From Aestuariibaculum marinum (GTDB taxonomy: Bacteria > Bacteroidota > Bacteroidia > Flavobacteriales > Flavobacteriaceae): a DNA stretch of 64,000 bases. Both the position numbers and the translations under genes were made by a program. Under the pieces are notes generated by a model that worked only from the letters and a program-made list of their open reading frames with translations, had not been told where the DNA came from and made no database searches. This document shows, piece by piece, positions 53,007-63,321 of this stretch. Every line of letters begins with the position of its first letter. Within the stretch, counting starts at the first letter, position 1. Location: positions 428,280 through 492,279 of the forward strand of contig NZ_JACVXD010000002.1 in NCBI RefSeq assembly GCF_014596975.1, written 5' to 3'.

Positions 53007-56000
53007 TTATTTTACAATAAGGTGGTTGATGGTAATAATGGTTTGGTTATAATGATTCAAATGCTCCAGATAATTTAACTGAATATCGGTGGCGGTTTCT
53101 ATACTTTGTATGTACTGAAAGAAATCAATCTCGCCTTCTTTAAAACTTCGATTGGCAGTTTTTATAATTTCTTTAGATAAGGCTTTGCCTTCATTTTCGT
53201 AATAAGTAATGGAGGCATTATGTTGTTCTAATTGTGCTAACAGTTTTTGGTGTTCGGTTCGTAATTTCACCTTATAGTTTTCCTGTTCCGCGACAGAGGC
53301 TTCTCTTGCTAATTTGGTTGCTTTAATTTTTGAAGCGTTACCGCTAAAGAGTAAAGGGATTTTAATACCGAATTGATACCCAATCATGTTGTCGTTTAGG
53401 GAACTGTTAGACCCTTGAAAATACTCAACACTTAAATCTGGTAACAAGTTTTGTTTTTCCTGCTGATTTAAGGCCTTATAATAATCATTATACAAATCGT
53501 AATACCCCAAACCGATATTATCGTCAATCGATATATTTTGAAGTTCCAGTTTTTTAAAATTCGTTTCAATCTCGGGCAATGTATCTACTTGAACCATTTT
53601 TTTGAGTTGTTCGTTAGCAGAAGCCACCTCCAGAAGCGATTGCCTGTATTTGGTTTCTAATTGCTTTTGTTTAGACTTGGCGCTTATCATTTCAAGATAA
53701 TTGGTTTCACCAAGTTCAAAACGACGTTCGGCAGCTTTTGAAAAGTTTTGATATAAGCTATCTAAAAAACGATACGATTCGGCTTTATTCGTTGTATAAC
53801 ACAACTCATAATATGCTTTTGAAACATCACGTTTTAAGATTTCTAATTGTATGTTATAATCTGTATTTTGTAACTGGTATTGAGCTTTGTTAACTTTCTT
53901 ATCTGCAAAATATAAAGTAGGAAATTTAAAATCCTGACTCACACCAAATACCTTTAAAGGAATACCATTAACAGCCATATTGTTTTCATCGTAGCTATAA
54001 AAAATGTGTGTTTTATCAAAATTAAAGGCACTACCAATACGTGCTTTACTTTCTTCAGTTTTTAATGAAGACGCTTTTAATCCCGCATTGTTTTCAATAG
54101 CCAGATTAATGGTTTCATCAAGCGATAAAGGAGCTGTCTGCGCATTCATTTTAAAACAGAATAAAAGAAGGACTATTGAAGCTACTATGTTTTTATTCAT
54201 TTTAATATGTTTCTTCTCTTCAAACCAGGCATAAAGCACAGGTAATACAATTAAGGTTAAAACGGTAGCCGTTATTAATCCGCCTATAACCACGGTGGCT
54301 AACGGACGTTGAACTTCGGCACCAGCGTTGGTTGAAATGGCCATAGGAAGAAAACCTAATGCAGCCGCCGATGCTGTTAATAAAACAGGACGCAAACGCT
54401 CGATTGTACCTCGTTTGATACGCTCTTCAATATCGAGGATGCCTTCTTCTTTGAGTTCTTTAAAATGTTCAATAAGAACAATACCATTAAGTACGGCAAT
54501 ACCAAAAAGAGCAATGAAACCGATACCTGCCGAAATACTAAACGGCATGCCTCTAAACCACAGTAAAAAGATCCCTCCAACAGCCGAAAGAGGAATGGCA
54601 GAATATACCATGGCAGCTTCTTTAATTGATCCAAAGGCAAAATGTAGCATAATAAAAATGAGAATTAAAGCTACAGGAACAGCAATCATTAAACGGTCTT
54701 TAGCGCTTTGTAAATTTTCAAATTGTCCGCCATAGGTAACACGGTACCCCACAGGGAGTTTTACTTCGGAGTCTACAATATGTTTTACATCATCTACCAC
54801 AGATTGTAAATCGCGGTTTCTAACATTTATCCCAATAACGATTCTACGTTGCGTATTATCACGTGATATTTTAGCAGGGCCTGTTGTATATTTAATTTCG
54901 GCTAATTCGCTTAAAGGAATTTTAGCACCAGTTGGTGTGTCGATATATAAATTTTGAAGATTTTCGATATTGGTGCGTTTGTTTTTATCTAAACGGATTA
55001 CCAAATCGAAACGTTTTTCGCCTTCAAAAATGTTTCCGACGGTTGCACCAGCAAATCCCATGGAAATAATTTGATTCACATCGGCAATATTAAGTCCGTA
55101 GCGCGCAATCTTACTCCGGTTAAAATTCACTGTCATTTGCGGAAGACCTTCCACTTTTTCAATAACAATATCAGATGCACCTTCAACATCATGAATCAGA
55201 GATTTAATTTCATTGGCTTTACTCGCTAAAACCGATAAATCTTCACCGAAAATTTTAATCGCCACATCGGCTCTTACTCCGGTGATAAGTTCATTAAATC
55301 GCATTTCAATGGGTTGGGTAAATTCCACCTCCATTCCCGGAATAATACTTAAAGCTTCCTTGAATTTATCGGCGAGTTCATCTTTACTTTCGGCAGACAC
55401 CCACTGGTCTTTTGGTTTTAATTTAATAATCACATCGCTTTCTTCCATACTCATGGGATCGGTAGGAACTTCGGCAGCACCAATTCGGCTAACCACCTGA
55501 TCGACTTCAGGGAAATTGTCTAATAGCGTTTTTTCAATTTTGGTAGTGATTTCAATGGTCTTTTTTAAAGAGGTTCCTGTTTTTAAAACCGGTTGAATAA
55601 CAAAATCACCTTCATCTAGCGTCGGCACAAATTCGCCACCCATGGTTGTGAAAATATAAATGCTGGATGCCAAAAGTAAACCTGAAGCGGCAATCACTAT
55701 TTTTTTGTGTTGCAAAGCCCAGTGAATGGAAGGTTTATAAAATGTGTTAAGACGGTTCATCAATTTCACCGAAATATTCTTCTCCCTGTGTTTTACAGGT
55801 TTTAAGAACATAGAGGAAATAACCGGAACATAAGTTAAACACAATAACATGGCTCCAATTAAGGCAAAGCTGAACGTAAGCGCCATAGGTTTAAACATTT
55901 TGCCTTCAACACCGCTAAGCGATAGAATAGGGATGAATACAATAAGAATGATGAGTTGCCCGAAAATGGCCGAGTTCATCATTTTTGAAGCACTTTTCTT

Positions 56001-57323
56001 TGTGATTTGGTCTATTTCATCCTGTCGGTCTTCTTTAGATAAAGCATTGATCTTTGCACTCTGACTTGTAATTTGAAAGGCTATAAATTCCACGATAATG
56101 ACGGCGCCATCAATAATAATTCCGAAGTCGATAGCCCCTAAACTCATCAGGTTGGCATCGATTCCGAACATGTTCATTAAGGAAATCGCAAATAGCAAAC
56201 ACAACGGAATTACGGAAGCGACAACAAGTCCAGAGCGGAAATTTCCAAGAAGTAAAACCACCACAAAAATTACGATTAGCGATCCTAAAATAAGGTTTTC
56301 GGCAACGGTGAATGTGGTTTTTCCAATTAGTTCACTGCGTTCTAAAAATTCATTAATATAAACGCCTTCGGGTAACGAAGTTCGAATATTCGCAATACGT
56401 TCTTTAACAGCTTCAATAACTTGTTTAGAGTTACCGTCTTTAAGCATCATAACTTGTCCGAGTACTTTTTCACCTTCGCCATTTCCAGTAATTGCTCCAA
56501 ATCGAGTAGCGCTTCCAAAGCCTACAGTTGCTATATTTTTTATATAAATAGGAACACCATCATTTTTTACAACAATGTTTTCAATATCACTTAAAGAATT
56601 AACCAAACCTTCACCACGAATAAAATATGCTTTATTGGTTTTTTCAATGTACCCACCACCTGCAATGCTGTTATTCTTTTCTAAGGCATTAAAAATATCA
56701 AGGTAGGTGATATTCATGGCTTTTAGCTTCTCTGGGTTGATGGCCACTTCATATTGTTTTAAGTAGCCACCCCAAGTGTTAATTTCAACAACGCCGGGAA
56801 TACCGGAGAGTTGACGTTTAACAATCCAGTCTTGAATGGTTCTTAAATCGGTAGTGGAATATTGGTCTTTATATTCAGGTTTTACATCTAGAATATATTG
56901 ATGTATTTCCCCTAAACCTGTCGTGATAGGACCCATTTCTGGTGAGCCAAAACCTTCAGGGATTTTTTCTGATGCCGATTTTATTTTTTCTGCAATAAGT
57001 TGACGCGGGAGGTAGGTGCCCATCTTATCACTAAACACAATAGTAACCACCGATAAACCGAATTTTGAAACCGATCGGATTTCCTCTACGCCGGGTAAAT
57101 TGGCCATTTCCAGTTCAACGGGATAGGTTATAAATTGCTCAACATCCTGCGTAGAAAGGTTACGAGAGGTTGTTATCACCTGCACTTGGTTGTTGGTGAT
57201 ATCTGGAACGGCACCAATAGGTATTTGGGTTAAAGAGTATATACCAAAGCCAAATATAAATGCAGTGAAAAGTATAACGATTAGCTTATTCTTTAAGCTG
57301 AATTTTATAATGTTTTCTAACAT
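53007..57323 (-). CDS. Heavy-metal RND efflux pump fused to a TolC-family channel (CusA-CusC type)
   Basis: A 1438-residue protein. Residues 1-1036 are a complete CusA/CzcA-type RND pump: 12 helices, two large periplasmic loops, and typical N-terminus IKFSLKNKLIVILF with IPIGAVPDITNNQVQV. After the last helix and a short basic tail comes MNKNIVASIVLLLFCFKMNA, a signal-peptide-like segment starting at Met1042 (base 54200), and then a TolC-like part (LSLDETINLAIENNAGLKAS, with coiled-coil helices) to 1438. No stop separates them. Cleavage after the embedded signal, or internal initiation, could give two separate proteins. The metal specificity is not readable; copper or zinc/cobalt/cadmium are the family options. 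Confidence 0.93.
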   Translation of the reverse strand: MLENIIKFSLKNKLIVILFTAFIFGFGIYSLTQIPIGAVPDITNNQVQVITTSRNLSTQDVEQFITYPVELEMANLPGVEEIRSVSKFGLSVVTIVFSDKMGTYLPRQLIAEKIKSASEKIPEGFGSPEMGPITTGLGEIHQYILDVKPEYKDQYSTTDLRTIQDWIVKRQLSGIPGVVEINTWGGYLKQYEVAINPEKLKAMNITYLDIFNALEKNNSIAGGGYIEKTNKAYFIRGEGLVNSLSDIENIVVKNDGVPIYIKNIATVGFGSATRFGAITGNGEGEKVLGQVMMLKDGNSKQVIEAVKERIANIRTSLPEGVYINEFLERSELIGKTTFTVAENLILGSLIVIFVVVLLLGNFRSGLVVASVIPLCLLFAISLMNMFGIDANLMSLGAIDFGIIIDGAVIIVEFIAFQITSQSAKINALSKEDRQDEIDQITKKSASKMMNSAIFGQLIILIVFIPILSLSGVEGKMFKPMALTFSFALIGAMLLCLTYVPVISSMFLKPVKHREKNISVKLMNRLNTFYKPSIHWALQHKKIVIAASGLLLASSIYIFTTMGGEFVPTLDEGDFVIQPVLKTGTSLKKTIEITTKIEKTLLDNFPEVDQVVSRIGAAEVPTDPMSMEESDVIIKLKPKDQWVSAESKDELADKFKEALSIIPGMEVEFTQPIEMRFNELITGVRADVAIKIFGEDLSVLASKANEIKSLIHDVEGASDIVIEKVEGLPQMTVNFNRSKIARYGLNIADVNQIISMGFAGATVGNIFEGEKRFDLVIRLDKNKRTNIENLQNLYIDTPTGAKIPLSELAEIKYTTGPAKISRDNTQRRIVIGINVRNRDLQSVVDDVKHIVDSEVKLPVGYRVTYGGQFENLQSAKDRLMIAVPVALILIFIMLHFAFGSIKEAAMVYSAIPLSAVGGIFLLWFRGMPFSISAGIGFIALFGIAVLNGIVLIEHFKELKEEGILDIEERIKRGTIERLRPVLLTASAAALGFLPMAISTNAGAEVQRPLATVVIGGLITATVLTLIVLPVLYAWFEEKKHIKMNKNIVASIVLLLFCFKMNAQTAPLSLDETINLAIENNAGLKASSLKTEESKARIGSAFNFDKTHIFYSYDENNMAVNGIPLKVFGVSQDFKFPTLYFADKKVNKAQYQLQNTDYNIQLEILKRDVSKAYYELCYTTNKAESYRFLDSLYQNFSKAAERRFELGETNYLEMISAKSKQKQLETKYRQSLLEVASANEQLKKMVQVDTLPEIETNFKKLELQNISIDDNIGLGYYDLYNDYYKALNQQEKQNLLPDLSVEYFQGSNSSLNDNMIGYQFGIKIPLLFSGNASKIKATKLAREASVAEQENYKVKLRTEHQKLLAQLEQHNASITYYENEGKALSKEIIKTANRSFKEGEIDFFQYIQSIETATDIQLNYLEHLNHYNQTIITINHLIVK

Positions 57324-57403
57324 AATTCAATGTAGTCAAATAATTAAATAGGGCTATTTTAAACCGATGTGGTTTAAATAGTTTTAATAATGTCGATAAA
57401 GAA

Positions 57404-57796
57404 TTATGCTAATTTGGGAGGTTGAAATACCGAAGGTTTTTCAAATAAAGAAACCGGTTCTTTGTAGAAGAAATTTATAGGTTTTTCTACAATTTCATCA
57501 CGTTTAATATCATATGAAATGTGCTGAGTAAGTATAAATGTAGCATTTATATGACATAGCAAATGCTGGTGATCTTTAAATGGTAAATTTTTATGCTCTT
57601 CGTGTTTGTCGCCGTGGGTTGCAACTTCGTCACCGTAATGTTCTGCTAAAAATTGAAGGAAGTTATCGCCATACATTTTTTTGTGATAGCTGGCATGTTC
57701 CAATAACGCATTGAACTTTGAAAAGTCGTCAAAGTTGATGTTGAAACTTTGTATAAGAATCAAAAAAGAAAATAATATAACCGTTATTTTACTCAT
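57404..57796 (-). CDS. Small His-rich exported protein upstream of the metal pump
   Basis: A 130-residue protein with a hydrophobic N-terminus (ITVILFSFLILIQSFNI) and many histidines (LLEHASYHKK, AEHYGDEVATHGDKHEEHK, KDHQHLLCH). The C-terminal VSLFEKPSVFQPPKLA resembles small proteins placed ahead of CusA-type pumps in other flavobacteria. Periplasmic metal binding or sensing is a sensible inference from composition and position, 80 bases before the pump. No named family recognised. Confidence 0.72.
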   Translation of the reverse strand: MSKITVILFSFLILIQSFNINFDDFSKFNALLEHASYHKKMYGDNFLQFLAEHYGDEVATHGDKHEEHKNLPFKDHQHLLCHINATFILTQHISYDIKRDEIVEKPINFFYKEPVSLFEKPSVFQPPKLA

Positions 57797-57846
57797 ACCT
57801 AGTTACAATAGTACAAAAAATATAAGAGCAAAATGTTAAGAGTAGC

Positions 57847-60800
57847 TTAAAAATAGGCCTTTAGCTGTACAGTTCCAGTATGAATCGTTTTGCTGGTTTC
57901 GGTTTTTCTACCGTAATAACTTAGGTTTAAATCTAAAAAAGTGGTTAGTTTTTTTTGAGCTAATAAACTCCATGTAAAGTTTTTTCCAGGTTGTAATCCT
58001 TCAAGCATTTGGTAAGCCACAGGAGTGTTTGTGCTACCGTTAAAATCGTTGGTTAAAAAGTTGAATTCTCCAATAACCGAACTTTTTGAATTGTTACTAA
58101 AGGTAAATGACGTGCCGTATTTAGATTGCTTCAAAGCTTCAAAACTACCAATCGTATTTTCTTTGTTAGCATATTGGTAATAGATGTCGAAGCGCGTGTT
58201 GTCATTTAATAAATAAGAAAGTTTAGGACTCAAGCGTGTTTCATCAAAATTGTAATTTTTACTGATGAAATTTTCACTTAAGCTTTCATTGTTTTCAAAA
58301 TCTGATTGTAAAGTGATTAACCAGCTCTCTTGAATTTTATGATTGAAATTGAACTGGTGACTTTGCAGAGCATTTTCAACAAAGCCGGTGGAAAGAATAT
58401 TTCGCGTTCGGTTTGATAAAAAGGTGTAAGACGTGGTATAGTGCTGTTTTCCGCGATTAAAAAACAGAATATTTCTGAAGTTAAGCTGAAGTCCTAATTG
58501 GTTGTCTTCATTATTTTCAAAAGGGTTTAAATTAAAACCGTTGCCATCGCGTTTTAATTTTCTATCGATTAAATAACTGGTTTGACTATAGAAATGAGAC
58601 CAGAATTTCTTTGAAGCATTATCGCTAACAGCCCATTGAGAAGGATTAATGGTCACCGTTTGACTCAATCGGTTTTGGTGAGTTTTAATATACACGCGAT
58701 TAGGAAGTAAGACACGAATGTATTTCCCTTGATCCTGAAATTGTGCAATCTCGAATTCTTCCAGTTCCTGAATGCTATTGTTATTATAATCTATCCAAGT
58801 ATAGGTGCCTTGTCCGGGTTCGACCTCCACATAAGTAAAATCCTGTTGCGGTAAAGTTCCAGAATTAGTTTCAAAAAGTGTGTTCCAAAGGATGAGTTTT
58901 TTGAATAGCTTTTGACTGAATTGAAGTCTGGAGTTAATAGATTGTTCGTTTTCTACATCTTCTTCTACACTTTTTAATGTTCTGTAATTGGCGTATAAAA
59001 CCAGGTTAGTGTTAGTGTTTTGAATGAGTCGAGTGTCTAAATAAAAGGTGTTCGATGTATTTACTTTTTGTAATTGATTGTTTCTAATACTGTCGTTTAT
59101 ACGATTTTTATAACCTATTTCGGTGAAAATCTTCGTACTGTCTCCCACACCAAAAAAGACTTCGTACGATTTAAATTTCTGACTTAAAGGTGTTAGAGAA
59201 TCGGTTAAAAGTTCACGTTGCTTATTATCTTCAATAGCTAATTTTGTTCCCAACCAGCTACGTTTCATACTATACGTTACACGATTATACGATCTTAAAA
59301 AAGTTGAGGAGCTTAAAGTTGAATTGGCATCTAGAAAACTGGAATAGGATTGAATATTGAATTTGTTTAATCCGAGGTTCACATTCGCTAAATGACGATT
59401 TCCATTGAAAAACCCGGAATATCCTAAATGTTCAAACTGGTAATTTATACCTCCTTTTTCAGGGTGAAACAGATTGATACCGGAGCTTAATAAGTTTTGG
59501 TTGTCGTAGTCGTTAACAAAGGTGGTGCCGTTAAGGTCGCTTAAATTCCAGTCGCGATTAAATTCGGCATTATATAAGCGTTCAATGGTATTGAAGTTTT
59601 TCTGAATATAATCTCCATCGGCAAATACATTTATGTTCCAAAGGCTATCTGTCTTGATGATGCTTTGCGTGATTTTAAGCTTTCCAGCAAAACCATCATT
59701 ATTATTGTCATCGAGGTTAGAGAATAAGTTTAAATCTTTTTTACTTCCAGCGACTTCAAAAACAATATTTGTCTTTTCGGTAGGCGTGTAGCTTCCGTTT
59801 AAAACAGCAATTTGTAATTTGGTAGGAGCTACCAGTTGAACAACGGGCTCATAATTTCCTTGTGGTATACCAAGTTGAGGTTCAATATATTCGTAAATAT
59901 TACTGATGGCATTGGTGCTGCTTAAAATATAATTTCCTTGATTGGCGCCCACTTGAGTGAAGGTTACACGATATAATTCATCGTCAGGATTGTTTGAAAA
60001 CACAAAAGCTTCAACACCGTTAATTAATTCTTTTCGGTATAAAATGCGGTTATCGTTATAACTTTCCTGAATTTCCGACGGCGCTACCATCTGTGTACGG
60101 TCGTCTCCAGCTTGCGATAATATTTGAACCTGTTCTTCCGATAGGTTTTGTTGTAAAGGTTGATTTTTGGCATCGTTTTCAGAATATACCGATACTCCAA
60201 GTTGTAGTTTGTTGCTTTTGTAGCTCCCGCCACCGTATGCCACTAATCGTGAGTAATTACGCTCGCTGTATTGGTAATCTACGGTAATACGCATTTCGGA
60301 AGTCATTGGGTATGTCGAGTTGAAAATAATTTCACCCGCATTATAATCAATAACATAATCTTCATTTTCACCACGTTTTAATGCGCTTCCGTTGACGTAA
60401 ACGGTTTCACTACCTGAAACAATAAGGACAAACAGTTCTCCGTTTTGACCCTGTAATTTATAAGGACCCTGGTTTCCTTCCTGAGCAGTAAACTGACTCC
60501 GTGTAAATTGTCCGCGAACTAAGGCACCTGCAGCGAATAATTGTGTTTGTTTATCGTCGTTCCCTAAGTTAGCATTTACTAATAACCCTTGAACACGCTT
60601 AGAAAAGTTGGCAAAGTACGAGTTGTTATTTTCCAAATCGATATCTCCTGCACGAACACTCCAGTTGTCGCTTAACAATTCAATAAAAATCTGATCGAAT
60701 TCATCTAATCGCTGACTGTAACCGCTTTCCTGAAGTGGAATATTAGCATCCTGAATGGAAGCACGAAGCGAAATTTTTTCATTTAGTTTTCCTGAAATCT

Positions 60801-61281
60801 GTAAATCCAGCTCGCTGTTCAGTACCGAATTTTGATTGTTACCAACAGTAACCCCACGTGAAATACTTCCAGAGGTAGTTAAACCATCAAACGGAATATA
60901 GTTTTTATTGGTGTTTGATTGAGATAGTTGATATAGTTTCTGAATATTATCGGTGTCTTCTACAATAATATTTTCATCTAATTGTTTGTAGGTCTTGGTT
61001 AGAAAGTCAGGAAACTTTAAATAGTTAATAATAATGGAATCGAGCGCTATACTTTTTTTTAAGTGCAACGTCGCTTTTGGGAAATCTACCGTATAATAAG
61101 TAGTGTCAATAGTCGAACCGTCGAGAGTTTTTATTGAAAAATAATTTGGGTTTATACTCACTGAATCGATGGCAATGGTATCGTTTACAGCAACCTTTAT
61201 GTTTTTGTAACTAGCATTTTGTTCTTGGGCAATAACCCAAAAACTAACAAAAAACATAAAAAAGAAAACTGTATATTTCAT
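57847..61281 (-). CDS. Large outer-membrane beta-barrel-like protein, function unknown
   Basis: A 1144-residue exported protein with signal peptide (FFFMFFVSFWVIAQ). The N-terminal part, to about 130, is beta-rich. SGSISRGVTVGNNQNSVLNS and LDLQISGKLNEKISLRASIQ open a long region of alternating strands typical of large barrels, with interspersed plug-like inserts (ETVYVNGSALKRGENEDYVI). It ends in an aromatic residue (VQLKAYF). Related proteins occur across Bacteroidota, but I know no assigned role. The SprA-like size and strands suggest an outer-membrane scaffold or transport barrel, which is only a guess. It is divergent from xth. Confidence 0.75.
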   Translation of the reverse strand: MKYTVFFFMFFVSFWVIAQEQNASYKNIKVAVNDTIAIDSVSINPNYFSIKTLDGSTIDTTYYTVDFPKATLHLKKSIALDSIIINYLKFPDFLTKTYKQLDENIIVEDTDNIQKLYQLSQSNTNKNYIPFDGLTTSGSISRGVTVGNNQNSVLNSELDLQISGKLNEKISLRASIQDANIPLQESGYSQRLDEFDQIFIELLSDNWSVRAGDIDLENNNSYFANFSKRVQGLLVNANLGNDDKQTQLFAAGALVRGQFTRSQFTAQEGNQGPYKLQGQNGELFVLIVSGSETVYVNGSALKRGENEDYVIDYNAGEIIFNSTYPMTSEMRITVDYQYSERNYSRLVAYGGGSYKSNKLQLGVSVYSENDAKNQPLQQNLSEEQVQILSQAGDDRTQMVAPSEIQESYNDNRILYRKELINGVEAFVFSNNPDDELYRVTFTQVGANQGNYILSSTNAISNIYEYIEPQLGIPQGNYEPVVQLVAPTKLQIAVLNGSYTPTEKTNIVFEVAGSKKDLNLFSNLDDNNNDGFAGKLKITQSIIKTDSLWNINVFADGDYIQKNFNTIERLYNAEFNRDWNLSDLNGTTFVNDYDNQNLLSSGINLFHPEKGGINYQFEHLGYSGFFNGNRHLANVNLGLNKFNIQSYSSFLDANSTLSSSTFLRSYNRVTYSMKRSWLGTKLAIEDNKQRELLTDSLTPLSQKFKSYEVFFGVGDSTKIFTEIGYKNRINDSIRNNQLQKVNTSNTFYLDTRLIQNTNTNLVLYANYRTLKSVEEDVENEQSINSRLQFSQKLFKKLILWNTLFETNSGTLPQQDFTYVEVEPGQGTYTWIDYNNNSIQELEEFEIAQFQDQGKYIRVLLPNRVYIKTHQNRLSQTVTINPSQWAVSDNASKKFWSHFYSQTSYLIDRKLKRDGNGFNLNPFENNEDNQLGLQLNFRNILFFNRGKQHYTTSYTFLSNRTRNILSTGFVENALQSHQFNFNHKIQESWLITLQSDFENNESLSENFISKNYNFDETRLSPKLSYLLNDNTRFDIYYQYANKENTIGSFEALKQSKYGTSFTFSNNSKSSVIGEFNFLTNDFNGSTNTPVAYQMLEGLQPGKNFTWSLLAQKKLTTFLDLNLSYYGRKTETSKTIHTGTVQLKAYF

Positions 61282-61461
61282 TTGATACTTAAACAGTAAA
61301 TTGTTTAAAATATTTCGTTAGAGTTTTTGTTAAATGAACCGCAAAATTGTGGTGTAAAAGTAACGCATTATTTATTTTAGCAGAAATTAGATATACTTAT
61401 TAGCTTTAGTATCACCATATTTATCAGCAAATAAGTGATTTGTAAAACTTTAAATAGAAAC

Positions 61462-62223
61462 ATGAAGATAATATCTTATAACGTAAATGGTATTCGGGCA
61501 GCAATTAATAAAGGGTTTTTAGATTGGTTAAAAAGTGCAAATCCAGATGTTATTTGCTTGCAGGAAATCAAGGCTTTAAAAGAACAATTAGATCTGGATT
61601 TGTTTGTTGAAGCAGGTTATAAATATAACTATTGGTTCAGTGCTGAGAAGAAGGGGTATAGCGGTGTGGCGATTTTAAGTAAAATTGAGCCTAATCATGT
61701 CGAGTATGGCACGGGAATTGATTCAATGGATGCAGAAGGAAGAAACCTTAGAGCCGATTTTGACGGTCTTTCGGTAATGAGCTTATATCTGCCTTCAGGA
61801 ACTAATGATGCGCGCTTAGACCATAAGTTTGAGTATATGGATATGTTTCAGGAGTATGTTAATAATCTAAAAAAGGATATTCCTAATCTGGTTATTTGTG
61901 GCGATTATAACATTTGTCACGAAGAAATCGATATTCATAACCCAAAAGGATTAAGTAAAGTATCTGGGTTTTTACCAGCCGAGCGTGAATGGATTGGTGC
62001 TTTTATAGATAGTGGGTTTGTTGATTCGTTCAGACACTTAAATAAAGAAGCCGATAATTACACATGGTGGAGTTATCGTGCCAATTCGAGAGCCAATAAT
62101 AAAGGTTGGCGTTTAGATTATGCGATGGTTGCTGAGCCGTTGCAAGAAAAAATAAAAAGAGCCGTTATACTAAAAGATGCAGTGCATAGTGATCACTGTC
62201 CTATTTTAGTAGAAATAGAATAA
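61462..62223 (+). CDS. xth: Exodeoxyribonuclease III (AP endonuclease)
   Basis: A 253-residue EEP-fold DNA repair nuclease acting at abasic sites and on 3' ends. Motifs are MKIISYNVNGIRAAINKG, VICLQEIKA (metal-binding Glu), GYSGVAILSK, VICGDYNICHEEID (Asp and Asn), WWSYRANSRANNKGWRLDY and the C-terminal SDHCPI. The frame runs back to 61435, but the ATG at 61462 gives the family-standard start. It is followed after 38 bases by the OmpA-family gene. Confidence 0.96.
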   Translation: MKIISYNVNGIRAAINKGFLDWLKSANPDVICLQEIKALKEQLDLDLFVEAGYKYNYWFSAEKKGYSGVAILSKIEPNHVEYGTGIDSMDAEGRNLRADFDGLSVMSLYLPSGTNDARLDHKFEYMDMFQEYVNNLKKDIPNLVICGDYNICHEEIDIHNPKGLSKVSGFLPAEREWIGAFIDSGFVDSFRHLNKEADNYTWWSYRANSRANNKGWRLDYAMVAEPLQEKIKRAVILKDAVHSDHCPILVEIE

Positions 62224-62261
62224 TAGAGTGAGTTAAAATACAAACCAAAGAGAACTTAAAC

Positions 62262-63218
62262 ATGATTAAAAAATTTGTTTTAGCAGCATTGACCTTATCG
62301 TTTTTAGCATCGTGTGTATCGCCAAAAGTGTATAAAGATTTAGAAAATAAATACAATAGTTTAAAAAAGGAAAATCGTAAGCTTCTTTTAGAAAACGAAA
62401 CCCTTTTAGACGATAAAACAGTTTGTGAAAACGAACTTAGTAAATTAAAAGATTCTTATGCAAGTGCGGTGGAACAACGTGACCGCTTACAAAGCGATTA
62501 TAACGCCACTAAAGCAAATTTAGATAACCTTAAAGCTTCTTATGAAGCCTTAGAGCAAAACAGTTCTAAAGCCATAGCGGCCAATTCGCAAAAGAATCGT
62601 GAGTTATTGGCTGAGTTAGACGCGAAGGAACAAGCTTTAAATGCTGAAATTGCACGTTTGGCTAAGTTAAGATCGGAGTTAGAAGAGCGTTCAGCTCGTG
62701 TGGTCGAGTTAGAACGTTTAATTGCCGAAAAGGAAGAAGCTATGACAGCTTTAAAAGACGCAATATCTAAAGCCTTAACAGATTTCGAAGGTAAAGGGTT
62801 AACTGTAGAGCAGAGAGATGGTAAGGTGTATGTGTCTATGGAGAATAAATTATTATTCAACTCAGGAAGTTGGGCAGTAGGTGTCGATGGTCGTCGTGCT
62901 GTACAGCAATTAGGTAGTGTACTTGGACAAAACCCGGATATCGCCGTACTAATTGAAGGTCATACCGATAACGTACCGTATTCAGGTAACGGACCATTAA
63001 TTGATAACTGGGATTTATCTACAAAGCGCGCCACTGCTATTGTGAATATCTTAGCAGAAAACGACGATATTTATCCTGAAAACCTTACAGCAGCCGGTCG
63101 TGGTGAATTTGCGCCTGTTGCAAGTAACGAAACTCCGGAAGGACGCGCTAAAAACCGTAGAATAGAAGTGATTTTAACTCCGAAATTAGATGAGTTATCT
63201 GAGCTTTTAAATGAGTAA
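62262..63218 (+). CDS. OmpA-family lipoprotein with coiled coil
   Basis: A 318-residue protein: lipobox LSFLASC (Cys18), a long coiled coil at about 24-165 (LENKYNSLKKENRKLLLENE and following heptads), then a C-terminal OmpA peptidoglycan-binding domain (about 195-305) with IEGHTDNVPYSGN, NWDLSTKRATAIVNIL and GRAKNRRIEVIL. It tethers the outer membrane to the cell wall. The coiled coil could span the periplasm or link partners. A strong terminator follows. Confidence 0.92.
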   Translation: MIKKFVLAALTLSFLASCVSPKVYKDLENKYNSLKKENRKLLLENETLLDDKTVCENELSKLKDSYASAVEQRDRLQSDYNATKANLDNLKASYEALEQNSSKAIAANSQKNRELLAELDAKEQALNAEIARLAKLRSELEERSARVVELERLIAEKEEAMTALKDAISKALTDFEGKGLTVEQRDGKVYVSMENKLLFNSGSWAVGVDGRRAVQQLGSVLGQNPDIAVLIEGHTDNVPYSGNGPLIDNWDLSTKRATAIVNILAENDDIYPENLTAAGRGEFAPVASNETPEGRAKNRRIEVILTPKLDELSELLNE

Positions 63219-63246
63219 GTAAATTATAAGATTAACATAGATTTAA

Positions 63247-63281
63247 GCCTTTCAGTTTCCGGTAAGCTGAAAGGTTTTTTT
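63247..63281 (+). terminator. Rho-independent terminator after the OmpA-family gene
   Basis: CCTTTCAG and CTGAAAGG flank a loop and are followed by a run of T. Confidence 0.85.
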
Positions 63282-63321
63282 ATCTTTAATTTTTAAAATA
63301 GCTTCACAGAAATTATTCAGA

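Noticed and set aside
54328-54735. Plus-strand ORF of 135 codons inside the RND pump gene
   Set aside because: Antisense shadow; low-complexity composition and no start context, whereas the minus frame encodes conserved RND sequence.
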